64,000 bases of DNA, taken from the NCBI RefSeq assembly GCF_016907455.1, contig NZ_JAFBCB010000001.1, forward strand, positions 3,583,195 to 3,647,194. The letters are read 5' to 3'. The notes beneath the pieces were generated by a model that worked only from the letters and a program-made list of their open reading frames with translations, was not told where the DNA came from and ran no database searches. Positions 33,256-41,483 of this stretch are shown piece by piece (the first letter of the stretch is position 1; each line of letters opens with the position of its first letter). Source of the DNA: Brachybacterium muris (lineage in GTDB: Bacteria; Actinomycetota; Actinomycetes; Actinomycetales; Dermabacteraceae). Made by a program: the position numbers and the translations under genes.

Positions 33256-34764
33256 ATGTTCGTGGTCATCCCCCTGCTGGGGGCCGGCCTGCTGGTGCTG
33301 GCGCGGCAGCGCGCCGTCGAGGTGGCCCTGCTGATCGCGGTGCCGATCGTGATGCTGCTGGGCTCGATCTGGCTGCTGCTGTACCACCGCACCGAGCCGC
33401 CGCTGTCCCACGCGGTGGGCGGCTACGTGGACATGCTGGCGATCCCCTTCGTCTCGGACTCGCTCAGCGCACTGATGCTGCTGGTGACCTCCATCTCCAC
33501 CCTGGCCGCCAGCGTGTTCCTGGTGCTGTCGGGGGAGTCCCGCTACCGCTTCGTGCCACCCCTGGTGCTGCTGCTGACCGCCGGCGTCAACGGTGCCCTG
33601 CTCACCGGCGACCTGTTCAACCTGTTCGTGTGGGTCGAGGTCATGCTGATGCCCTCCTACGCCCTGATCGCCGTGACCGGCACCTGGCGCAGGCTCGGCA
33701 TCGGCCGCATGTTCGTGCTGGTCAACCTGCTCACCTCCACCGTCCTGGTGATCGGCGTGGGCTTCGTGTACGGCACCGCGGGGACCGTGAACATCGCGGC
33801 CCTGGAGGGCGCCGGCAGCGAGGACCCCGTGACTGCCGCAGCACTCGCGGTGGTGCTGCTGGCGCTGGCCGTCAAGGGCGGCATGGTGCCGGTGCACTCC
33901 TGGCTGCCGCGCGCCTACCCCGCCACCTCGGCCGGCATCATGGCGCTGTTCTCCGCGCTGCACACCAAGGTCGCCCTGTACGCGATGTTCCGCATCACCG
34001 CGGTCACCTTCTCGGACGGCCTGCCGTTCCTGTCGGTGCTGGTGGTTCTGGTGATCGCCACCATCCTGGTGGGAGCCTTCTCCACGGCGGGCTCGAACCG
34101 CATCCGCACCGCCCTCGCCCACCAGATGGTCGCCGGCGTCGGCCACATCCTGCTGGGCCTGGTGCTGCTGACCGAGATCTCCGTGGCCGCCGGCATCCTG
34201 TACCTGGTCCACCACGTGATCACCATGTCGGGCCTGCTGCTGACCACGGGCGCGATCGAGCACACCTACGGCTCCGGCCGCCTGGACCACATCTCGGGCC
34301 TGGCCCGGCGCGACCCCTGGGTGATGGCGGTGATGGCCGTGGGCCTGTTCAGCCTGGTGGGCCTGCCGCCCACGTCCGGCCTGTGGGGCAAGGTGGGCCT
34401 GATGCGGGCCTCCGCCGAGCAGGCCACCGCCGGTGACACCGTGCTGGGATGGGCGGCACTGATCGCGATCGTGCTGGCCTCCGTCGGCTCCCTGCTGGGC
34501 CTGCAGCGGATGTGGCGCGGCATCGCCTGGGGCGAGGACATGACCGTGTATCGTCCCGACGATCCCGCCCGCGGCCGCGGCAACCCTGTCGAGCTGCCCG
34601 CGGACCACCGCATCCCGCTGCGGATGCTGCTGCCCGGTGCCGCGATGATCGCGCTGTCCCTGGCCATCTTCGTGGGCATCGGCGCACTGATGTCCGCGGT
34701 GGACGCCGGCGCCCACGACCTGATGGACGCCCGCACCTATGTGGAGGCGGTGATGGGCGGATGA
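33256..34764 (+). CDS. mrpD: Na+/H+ antiporter subunit D
   Basis: 502 residues, NuoN/ND4-like: GVNGALLTGDLFNLFVWVEVMLMPSYALIAV, VKGGMVPVHSWLPRAYPATSAGIMALFSALHTKVALYAM and SGLARRDPWVMAVMAVGLFSLVGLPPTSGLWGKVGLM carry the conserved Glu, Lys and His of the proton path. ATG 33256 (MFVVIPLLGAGLLVL) is the first start in the coding frame. The ATG at 33218, which overlaps the mrpC stop as in the rest of this operon, is in a different frame and stops early; see the separate finding. Confidence 0.88.
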   Translation: MFVVIPLLGAGLLVLARQRAVEVALLIAVPIVMLLGSIWLLLYHRTEPPLSHAVGGYVDMLAIPFVSDSLSALMLLVTSISTLAASVFLVLSGESRYRFVPPLVLLLTAGVNGALLTGDLFNLFVWVEVMLMPSYALIAVTGTWRRLGIGRMFVLVNLLTSTVLVIGVGFVYGTAGTVNIAALEGAGSEDPVTAAALAVVLLALAVKGGMVPVHSWLPRAYPATSAGIMALFSALHTKVALYAMFRITAVTFSDGLPFLSVLVVLVIATILVGAFSTAGSNRIRTALAHQMVAGVGHILLGLVLLTEISVAAGILYLVHHVITMSGLLLTTGAIEHTYGSGRLDHISGLARRDPWVMAVMAVGLFSLVGLPPTSGLWGKVGLMRASAEQATAGDTVLGWAALIAIVLASVGSLLGLQRMWRGIAWGEDMTVYRPDDPARGRGNPVELPADHRIPLRMLLPGAAMIALSLAIFVGIGALMSAVDAGAHDLMDARTYVEAVMGG

Positions 34765-35372
34765 TGCGCTTGTGGTACGGCCTGACCTACGTGCTGTGGA
34801 TGGGGGTGGAGATCGTCAAGGGCTCCATCGACGTCGCCAAGGGCGCCTACAGCCGCGGCACGAAGTCCTCCCCGGCGATCGTGGAGTTCCCGCTGCGGTG
34901 CACCACCGACGCCGAGATCATCGCGATGGCCTCCTCGATCACCATCACCCCCGGCACACTGGTGGTGGGCACCGCCCACGGCACCGAGGTGGAGCACCCC
35001 AGCCTCTTCGTGCACGCCCTGTTCGCCGAGTCGCGTGAGCAGGTGATCGCTGACCTCACCGACATGGAGGACCGCCTGCTGACGGTGATGCGCGGCAAAC
35101 ACGGCGCCGGTGCGGACCCGCAGCGCGGCAGCGGCGGCTTCACCGACCCCGACTACGTCGACGGGCAGGCCGCCCAGAAGATCGACGACGGTGCCGCCCG
35201 GTCGGCCGCTCCGGCCGCGCCGGTGTCCCAGCACGCCACGTCCGGTGATCCCGCCCCCGGTGATCCCGCCGCACCGCGCGGGGTGGGCGACGTCGAGCCC
35301 GGCCGTGAGGAGCCGAACCGCAGCGATGCAGCTCGCAGCGACTCGGGCCGAGAAGAGGAGGGGGAGCGATGA
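34761..35372 (+). CDS. mrpE: Na+/H+ antiporter subunit E with long C-terminal tail
   Basis: 203 residues, overlapping mrpD by 4 bp. WYGLTYVLWMGVEIVKGSIDVAKGAYSR is the end of the usual N-terminal helices, followed by PAIVEFPLRCTTDAEIIAMASSITITPGTLVVG and LFVHALF, the conserved cytosolic MrpE core. The first membrane hairpin of typical MrpE is missing, so the protein begins with a single short helix. The last 90 residues are a hydrophilic Ala/Pro/Gly/Glu-rich extension. Confidence 0.85.
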   Translation: MMRLWYGLTYVLWMGVEIVKGSIDVAKGAYSRGTKSSPAIVEFPLRCTTDAEIIAMASSITITPGTLVVGTAHGTEVEHPSLFVHALFAESREQVIADLTDMEDRLLTVMRGKHGAGADPQRGSGGFTDPDYVDGQAAQKIDDGAARSAAPAAPVSQHATSGDPAPGDPAAPRGVGDVEPGREEPNRSDAARSDSGREEEGER

Positions 35373-35629
35373 CCGTCATCCTGTGGCTGACCATTGCCAT
35401 CCTGGGCGCCGCGATCCTGGTGGGCCTGTTCCGCGTCGCCACCGCCCCCGATGCCGCGAGCCGCGCCGTGGTCGGTGACCTGGTGTTCTTCTCCGCCATC
35501 GGCATCATCGCCGTGATCGGTCTGGTCAACGAGTCGGCGGCGTCGGTCGATGCCACCCTGATCGCCTCGGTGCTGGGGATCCTCGCCACCGTGGCCCTGG
35601 CCCGCATCCTCACCAGGGGGCGCCGATGA
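35369..35629 (+). CDS. mrpF: Na+/H+ antiporter subunit F
   Basis: 86 residues with three helices (VILWLTIAILGAAILVGLFRVATAPD; VVGDLVFFSAIGIIAVIGLV; ATLIASVLGILATVALARIL). The RVATAPDAASRAVVGDL loop is typical of MrpF/MnhF. It overlaps mrpE and mrpG by 4 bp each. Confidence 0.9.
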   Translation: MTVILWLTIAILGAAILVGLFRVATAPDAASRAVVGDLVFFSAIGIIAVIGLVNESAASVDATLIASVLGILATVALARILTRGRR

Positions 35630-36021
35630 ACCCCGTGCTCGACGTGCTGCTGACCGTCGTGATCGCCGTGCTGATGCTGGGCGGTGCCTTCTGGACGCTC
35701 ACCTCCGCGCTGTCCATGTTCCATGCTCGCGACTCCCTGAGCCGGGTCAACGTGCTCTCGCCCGCCACCGGGCTGGGGCTGCCGATGATCGTGCTGGGCA
35801 CCTTCCTGCAGCACACCCGGGTGGACGGTTTCGACGTGGCGACGCTGGTCAAGACGCTGTTCACGGTGGTCGCCCTGATCATCGTGTCCTCGATCGCCTC
35901 GAACGTGCTGGCCCGCGCCGCGTATCTCTCGGGCGCGCCGGTGGATCCGCGCACCGCCCCGCAGGACCTGGCCCGCGCGCCCGGCGAGGGCGACCAGGTG
36001 CCGCACAGCGAGGATCGCTGA
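35626..36021 (+). CDS. mrpG: Na+/H+ antiporter subunit G
   Basis: 131 residues with three helices; LGGAFWTLTSALSMFHARDSLSRVNVLSPATGLGLPMIVLG is the MrpG signature (the D-x-x-x-R motif after helix 1). It ends with a short hydrophilic tail. Last gene of the Mrp operon, 31 bp before the end of a convergent broken MFS gene. Confidence 0.9.
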   Translation: MNPVLDVLLTVVIAVLMLGGAFWTLTSALSMFHARDSLSRVNVLSPATGLGLPMIVLGTFLQHTRVDGFDVATLVKTLFTVVALIIVSSIASNVLARAAYLSGAPVDPRTAPQDLARAPGEGDQVPHSEDR

Positions 36022-36052
36022 GGCTGAACCCGGCCCAGTCCCGCACGGCTGT

Positions 36053-37244
36053 TCAGTGCGCGCGTGATCCGCGAGCGGCCAGGGCCAGCACCGCTACCGG
36101 CGCCAGCAGCAGCATCGCCACCGCGTTCAGCCCGGCGAAGCCCAGCAGTGACAGGATCACGCCCGCGCTGCCCGCACCCACGGCGGCGCCCAGGTAGGTG
36201 GCGGAGTCCAGCATCCCCTGAGCCGGCGCCCGCACCTGCTCGGGCACCGCACTGTTCAGCATCGCTGATCCTGCGATCATCACGAAGCTCCACCCCAGGC
36301 CCAGCAGGAACAGGCCCACCATCACCGCGGGTACCGAGTCCGCGCCGAGCATCCCGCACAGCAGGGCCGCCAGGATGATCCCGAATCCCGCGGTCGTCGT
36401 ACGCCCGGTGCCCCAGCGATCCGCGAGCCACCCCACCAGCGGTGAGAACGCGAACATGCCCAGGGTGTGACCACTGATGGTCAGGCCGATCAGCTCCAGG
36501 CCGTGCCCGCCGTGCTGCAGATGCACCGGGGTCAGGGTCATCACGGTGACCATCACCGTCTGGTTCACCACCATCGCCACGAACGCCAGCCGCGCCGCCG
36601 GCAGGCCCATGATCGTGCGCAGGGTGCCCGTGCGCCGCTTGGCTGGGCTCTGCGTGCCCGAGCGGCTGCTGTCGGTTCGGCTGGAGGCAGTGCGGCGGCT
36701 GTCCGGTGCTGTCTCGACGCGTGGGCCGGCAGGGGAGTGCTCGATCGGCCGGTGCTGCTGCGCCGTGAGCAGCGGGTCCGGTCGCAGGCCGATCCCGATC
36801 ACCAGGGCCGCCCCCGCCAGGCCGGCCGTCCCGATCAAGTAGGCCCCGGCCAGGTCCGGCAGGCCCAGGGCTCGCCCCAGCGCTCCGCCGGGTCCGGCCA
36901 GGTTCGGCCCCAGCACGATACCGATGGTGGTCGCCCACACCACCACCGCCAGGGAGCGGGCCTGCAGGTGGGGGCGTTCGATGTCGGCCACAGCGGCCGT
37001 ACCGCATGGCCAGAGCCACCATCGGCCCGGCCAGCAGTGCCGTGCTGAGGGCGCCGATGGTGCCGGAGATGCCCGAGAGGGACTCGTCGCCGGTGACGCC
37101 GAAGGCCATCAGCGAGCCCATCGACACCCCGGCCCCGATGCCGATCCCGCCCAGCACTTGCGCGAGCAGCAGGGTGCGTCGGATGCGCTTCTGCGCCGCG
37201 ATCAGCTCCGGGGCGTCCTGCCAGGTGGTGCCGGGCGTGCTCAC
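36053..37244 (-). pseudogene. MFS transporter gene with internal deletion and frameshift
   Basis: Starting at GTG 37244 the frame encodes a normal MFS start (RRTLLLAQVLGGIGIGAGVSMGSLMAF, GTIGALSTALLAGPMVALAMRYG). At about 36995 it passes into low-complexity sequence. The rest continues in another frame from 36991: ADIERPHLQARSLAVVVWATTIGIVLGPNLAGPGG and onward to helix 12. About 50 residues, helix 3 and part of 4, are missing at the joint, so this looks like a deletion of roughly 150 bp plus a frame change, not a sequencing slip. The GTG start overlaps the epimerase stop (GTGA). Confidence 0.8.
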
Positions 37245-38221
37245 CCCTGGTCCCCGTGATCCGCCTGCCACTGCGCGGCCTCGATCACCGTGGCCTCGAT
37301 CGAATGCCGGGGGACGAAGCCCAGCAGGTTGCGGGCCTTGGCCATCGAGTGGTGCGGTGAGCGGGACACGTGATCATGCGTGAGGACGGCGTTCTCGGGG
37401 CCGACGGCCTGTTCCCACTCCTGCCAGGGCAGGAACTCCAGGCGGGCCTGGTGCCCGAAGTGCTCGGCCAGCAGTTCGGCGTAGCCGCGCAGGGTGAGGG
37501 AGGAGGTGGCCACCGCGTTGAACGCCTCGCCCCTGGCGACCTCCGGCTGCTCGAGAGCATGGTGGTGCAGGGCGGCCACGTCGGCCGCATGGACGTGCTG
37601 CAGCAGGCCCATGCCGTCGTCCGGGAGCAGGCAGGTGCCGTCGGCCCGCAGATGCCGCAGTACGTCGGCATCGAGGTTCCCGGCGGGGTTGATGGCCGGC
37701 CAACCGGGGCCGGAGATGTGGCCGGGGTGGATCACGGTGGCCGGCACCCGATCCTGCTCGCGCAGCCAGTAGTCCTCCAGGGCGGCCTTCGCGATCCCGT
37801 ACTCGCCGAAGGGTCGTTTCGGGGTGGCCTCCGTGGTGGGCACGGTGGTGCTGCGGCCGTAGGCCCAGACGCTGCCGGTGTGCACCAGGTGCTGTCCGTC
37901 CAGGTGAGAGGCGAGGTGGCGGGCCTGGTCGAGGGTGAAGCAGGTCAGGTCCACCACCGCGTCTGGCTGGGTGTCGGCCACCAGGGTGCCGAAGCTGCCG
38001 TTGGCCCCGTTGGCCCCGTCGGCCCCGTCGGCCTCGGTCGTTTCGCGGTCGCAGGTCACGCGCTCCACCTGCTCCCAGGCCTCAACGTGGCCGGGATGGT
38101 CCAGGGCATAGGGGGAGCGGAGGCCTCGGGAGATCACGGTGACCCGATGGCCGCTGCGGACCAGGGAGGGCACCAGGAAGGAGCCGATGTGCCCGGTTCC
38201 GCCGATCACGGTGATGCGCAT
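37241..38221 (-). CDS. NAD-dependent epimerase/dehydratase family protein (extended SDR)
   Basis: 326 residues. The N-terminus MRITVIGGTGHIGSFLVPSLVRSGH is a Rossmann GxxGxxG. VVDLTCF, HTGSVWAYG and YGIAKAALEDYW (YxxxK) give the SDR catalytic elements, and VIHPGHISGPGWPAINPAGN the substrate lid. An extra Gly/Ala/Asn repeat occurs near residue 75-85 (GADGANGANG). It resembles atypical SDRs with sugar or flavonoid-type ligands, but the substrate is unknown. It overlaps the following broken MFS gene by 4 bp; together they formed a two-gene operon. Confidence 0.8.
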   Translation of the reverse strand: MRITVIGGTGHIGSFLVPSLVRSGHRVTVISRGLRSPYALDHPGHVEAWEQVERVTCDRETTEADGADGANGANGSFGTLVADTQPDAVVDLTCFTLDQARHLASHLDGQHLVHTGSVWAYGRSTTVPTTEATPKRPFGEYGIAKAALEDYWLREQDRVPATVIHPGHISGPGWPAINPAGNLDADVLRHLRADGTCLLPDDGMGLLQHVHAADVAALHHHALEQPEVARGEAFNAVATSSLTLRGYAELLAEHFGHQARLEFLPWQEWEQAVGPENAVLTHDHVSRSPHHSMAKARNLLGFVPRHSIEATVIEAAQWQADHGDQG

Positions 38222-38388
38222 GGAAGGAGCGTAGTTGGTCGCGTTCCGACCAAGGAGCGCAAGGGTGCACCGAAAGTGGGCTGGTGCTGGGCGAACAACC
38301 GTCACACCTGGCTGGGGTTCGGCTCGGCGGCCTCGCGCTCTGCGGGGGTCGGTGCGGCCGGTGGCTCAGGTCACCTACCCTGGTCGCC

Positions 38389-40569
38389 ATGGTGACGACT
38401 CTGCCCTACGGTTCCTGGCCCTCCCCGATCAGCGCTGAGCTGCTGGCCACCGGCGGTACGCGCCTCGGCTCGCCCCGGTTGGTGGGCAATGAGGTGTGGT
38501 GGACCGAGGGCATCGCCACCGAGGAGGGGCGCATGGCCATCGTGCGCACCCCCGGTCCGGTGGCGCTCCCGGGCGTAGGCGGGGACGGCGAGGGAGGCGC
38601 GGCGGGTGAGGGTGTCGCAGAATCCCCTGTCGCAGAATCCCCTGTCGCAGAAGCCCCCGTCGCAGAAGCCCCCGCACCCGTCACCGTGCTGCCCGCGCCG
38701 TACAGCGCCCGCTCCCGGGTCCACGAGTACGGCGGGGCCGCGTGGCTGGCGCTCACCGCGGCCGACCTTGTGGCCGACGGCTCCGACAACCCCCACGACC
38801 CCGAGCACCGCCCTGTGGTGGTGTTCGTGAACTTCGCCGATCAGCGCGTGTACTCCTTCATCGAGGGGGAGGAGCCACGCCCACTCACCCCCGTCGTCCC
38901 CGAGGTGCCCAGCGCCCACGGCCCGTCCCTGCGCTGGGCCGACCCCACCCCGGTGACGCTCGCCGACGGCACCGTGGAGGTGTGGTGGGTGTGCGAGGAC
39001 CACACCGGTGGCGCGGACGGCCCCCGCACGGGGGAGGACGGCGCCCCGCACATCGAGCGCTACATCGCCGCGGTGCCCCTGGACGGCTCCGGCGCCGAGG
39101 ACCCTTCGGCCATCCGCCGCGTCACGTCCGCCTCCCGGTTCGTAGCCTTCCCGCGACTCGGCCCCGACGGCATCCACGTGGCGTGGATCAGCTGGGAGCA
39201 TCCGCAGATGCCGTGGGACGGCACCGAGCTGCACGTCGCGCCGCTGATCAGCGGCAGCGCCGGCACCGGTGAGGTGATCGCCGGGGACACCGGCACCTCG
39301 GTGCTGCAGCCCGAATGGCTCGACGACGGGCACCTCATGTTCATCTCGGACCGCTCCGGCTGGTGGAACCCGTGGGTGTGGTCGGCCGACGACGGCACCC
39401 GTCAGGTGCTGGAGGTGGAGCAGGAGTTCGCCGAGCCGATGTGGAGCATCGGAGCGACGTCGTACCAGGTGATCGACGCCGACCATGCCCTGGTCCAGTA
39501 CGGCCGGGCCGCCACCGGCCTCGCTGTCCTCACCGTCTCCACCGGCGAGCTGGCCGGCCTCGACTGCCCGCTCACCGAGTACGTGGGGATGGAGCTGCGC
39601 GACGACGGCCTGCTGGCGGTCTCCGGCTCCTCGCCCACCCAGTTCGCCGCCATCTACACCGCACGCCTCGACACCGCTCGGCTGTCCCCGCTGACCCTGC
39701 TGCGCTCCTCCCGCACCGACGCCCCCGCCGAATCGGTGCTGCCCCGCGGCGAGACCATCGAGGTGCCCCTGCCGGACGGCGGCGTGGTCCACGCCATCGT
39801 GTACCGCCCCCGCCAGGAGTGCTTCACCGGCCCCGAGGACGAGCTGCCCCCGTTCATCGCCCGCGTCCACGGCGGCCCCACCGGCCACGTGCCCCCGGTG
39901 CTGAGCCTGCCGGTGGCCTACTACACCTCCCGTGGCCTCGGCGTGGTGGAGGTCAACTACGGCGGCTCCACCGGCTACGGCCGCGCCTACCGAGACCGGC
40001 TCAAGGGCCAGTGGGGCGTGGTGGACGTGGCCGACACCGTCGCCGTGATGGACCACCTGGTGGCCCAGGGCATCGCCGACGGCAAGCGCCTGGCGATCGA
40101 GGGCGGCAGCGCCGGCGGCTGGACCACGCTGGCGTGCCTGACCCGCACCAGCACCTTCGCCGCCGGGGTGTCCAGCTTCGGCGTGGCCGAGCTGGAGCGG
40201 TTCCGCCTGGACACCCACGACTTCGAGTCCCGCTACATCGACCAGCTGGTGGGCCCCTACCCGGAGCGCCGCGACCTGTACGTGGAGCGGGCGCCGCTCA
40301 GCCACGTGGACGAGCTCGAGGTGCCGGTGCTGCTGCTGCAGGGCGACGAGGACCGCATCGTCCCGCCCAGCCAGTCCGAGATGGTGCGCGATGCGCTCGC
40401 CGCCAAGGGTATCCCCCACGCGTACATCCTGTTCGAGGGGGAGCAGCACGGCTTCCGCAAGGCCTCCAGCATCATCCGCGCCACCGAGGCGGCGCTGTCG
40501 TTCTACGGCCAGGTGCTGGGCTTCAGCCCCCTGGACGTGCCGGTGCTCGAGCTGAGGACCACCGCATGA
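38389..40569 (+). CDS. Prolyl oligopeptidase family (S9) serine peptidase
   Basis: 726 residues from ATG 38389. An N-terminal seven-bladed-propeller-like region (about 1-440) precedes the alpha/beta hydrolase. Ser574 in IEGGSAGGWTT, an Asp in LLLQGDEDRIVPP (about 653-655) and His687 in GEQHGFRK form the triad. The start of the hydrolase domain is PPFIARVHGGPTGHVPP, as in acylaminoacyl/dipeptidyl peptidases. There is no signal peptide, so it is cytosolic. In-frame 15-bp repeats (VAESP/VAEAP) are inserted near residues 78-100. It overlaps the next gene by 4 bp. Confidence 0.88.
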   Translation: MVTTLPYGSWPSPISAELLATGGTRLGSPRLVGNEVWWTEGIATEEGRMAIVRTPGPVALPGVGGDGEGGAAGEGVAESPVAESPVAEAPVAEAPAPVTVLPAPYSARSRVHEYGGAAWLALTAADLVADGSDNPHDPEHRPVVVFVNFADQRVYSFIEGEEPRPLTPVVPEVPSAHGPSLRWADPTPVTLADGTVEVWWVCEDHTGGADGPRTGEDGAPHIERYIAAVPLDGSGAEDPSAIRRVTSASRFVAFPRLGPDGIHVAWISWEHPQMPWDGTELHVAPLISGSAGTGEVIAGDTGTSVLQPEWLDDGHLMFISDRSGWWNPWVWSADDGTRQVLEVEQEFAEPMWSIGATSYQVIDADHALVQYGRAATGLAVLTVSTGELAGLDCPLTEYVGMELRDDGLLAVSGSSPTQFAAIYTARLDTARLSPLTLLRSSRTDAPAESVLPRGETIEVPLPDGGVVHAIVYRPRQECFTGPEDELPPFIARVHGGPTGHVPPVLSLPVAYYTSRGLGVVEVNYGGSTGYGRAYRDRLKGQWGVVDVADTVAVMDHLVAQGIADGKRLAIEGGSAGGWTTLACLTRTSTFAAGVSSFGVAELERFRLDTHDFESRYIDQLVGPYPERRDLYVERAPLSHVDELEVPVLLLQGDEDRIVPPSQSEMVRDALAAKGIPHAYILFEGEQHGFRKASSIIRATEAALSFYGQVLGFSPLDVPVLELRTTA
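38619..38685 (+). repeat. 15-bp tandem repeat in S9 peptidase gene
   Basis: Four near-copies of GTCGCAGAATCCCCT encode VAESP, VAESP, VAEAP, VAEAP. Low divergence between copies suggests recent slippage in a surface loop of the propeller. Confidence 0.8.
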
Positions 40570-41153
40570 ACCAGTACTCGCCGCCCCCGCAGCCCGGCCC
40601 GGGCCAGGAGGCTCAACCGAGCTACAGCCCGCCGCCCGCTCCGGGTACCGGCCCACAGCAGCAGTACGCGGGCCAGTGGTACGGGCACACTCCGCCACCG
40701 GTCGAGAAGTCGGCACCGGTCACGGCACTGTCCCGCCTGGGGATCATCCTGGTGGTGCTCCTGCTGGTGGGTGGGCTCCTGGAGGCGGCGGGATGGCTGC
40801 TGCCGCGTCTGGTGGAGAGCAGCCTGGGACAGTGGATCGCGCTGGGACTGTCGCTGGTCTACGTGGTGATCCTGCTGGCAGCCCTCGGAGTGGCACTGGC
40901 CTGCATGATCGTGGCTATCGTCGCCTTCGTGCGGCTGCCGTCGGGTAGGGCCCGCACTGGCGCCCTGCTGCTGGTCATCTCGGGGGCCGTCGCCTCCGGT
41001 GCCGTCACCAGCGGTGCTTCAGGGGATGGGCTGCCCCAGGCCGTGGCTATCGGCATGGCGGTGCTGCGAGGGTTGGGCGCTCTGGTCTCCGTCGGGCTCG
41101 CGATCGCTGGTCTGATGCGGTTGCGCGTCAATCCCTCTGCCCGGAGGCCGTAG
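40566..41153 (+). CDS. Membrane protein with Pro/Gln-rich N-terminus
   Basis: 195 residues overlapping the peptidase stop (ATGA). Residues 1-45 are Pro/Gln/Tyr-rich (YSPPPQPGPGQ), a common cytosolic tail in actinobacterial membrane proteins. Four hydrophobic segments follow (LGIILVVLLLVGGLLEAAGW; WIALGLSLVYVVILLAALGV; GALLLVISGAVASGA; LRGLGALVSVGLAIAGLM). No domain recognised. Coupling to the S9 peptidase suggests linked expression only. Confidence 0.6.
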   Translation: MNQYSPPPQPGPGQEAQPSYSPPPAPGTGPQQQYAGQWYGHTPPPVEKSAPVTALSRLGIILVVLLLVGGLLEAAGWLLPRLVESSLGQWIALGLSLVYVVILLAALGVALACMIVAIVAFVRLPSGRARTGALLLVISGAVASGAVTSGASGDGLPQAVAIGMAVLRGLGALVSVGLAIAGLMRLRVNPSARRP

Positions 41154-41328
41154 GGGGACCATGTACATAGACCCGCCATGCACGGAGGGCCGCTATCGCC
41201 GTCGGAGCGGTAGGGCCCGGGGTGTCACGGAACTCGGGAACCCTGAGGTCGGGTGAGACCTGTCGCGACGGCATTCCACAATTGCAGGCGCGCTCCTCAA
41301 CAATTGCGATCATGCAGTCATTGCTGCT

Positions 41329-41349
41329 GGTCACATGACTTCTGTGACC
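41329..41349. promoter_or_regulatory. Inverted repeat GGTCAC-N9-GTGACC
   Basis: Perfect 6-base arms with a 9-base spacer, about 135-155 bp upstream of the serine hydrolase gene. Operator-like; regulator unknown. Confidence 0.35.
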
Positions 41350-41442
41350 ACGAAACGAGCGCTCTGATTTGCGACGCCGGCGTGCATGATTTGCGCGGAA
41401 GCGCCGATCCACCCCGGCCGCCGGTAGGCAACGGACCCCGCA

Positions 41443-41455
41443 TCACGTAACGTGA
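41443..41455. promoter_or_regulatory. Palindrome TCACGTAACGTGA near start of serine hydrolase gene
   Basis: A perfect palindrome with a single central base, 28 bp before the ATG at 41484, where a repressor could block transcription. Regulator unknown. Confidence 0.4.
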
Positions 41456-41483
41456 CGCGAGCCACAGACAAGAGGAGACGACG

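Larger units (their letters stand above)
41154..41483. other. Intergenic region upstream of secreted serine hydrolase, with palindromes
   Basis: 330 bp of somewhat lower GC than the neighbours, with no gene I can support. It contains ACAATTGC twice (41278 and 41300 area), an inverted repeat GGTCAC...GTGACC (41329-41349) and the palindrome TCACGTAACGTGA (41443-41455) just before the start of the next gene. Confidence 0.45.

Noticed and set aside
41128..41412. A 94-codon minus-strand frame in the gap before the serine hydrolase
   Set aside because: Arg-rich, no homology recognised, overlaps the end of the upstream gene and the promoter region; not supported.
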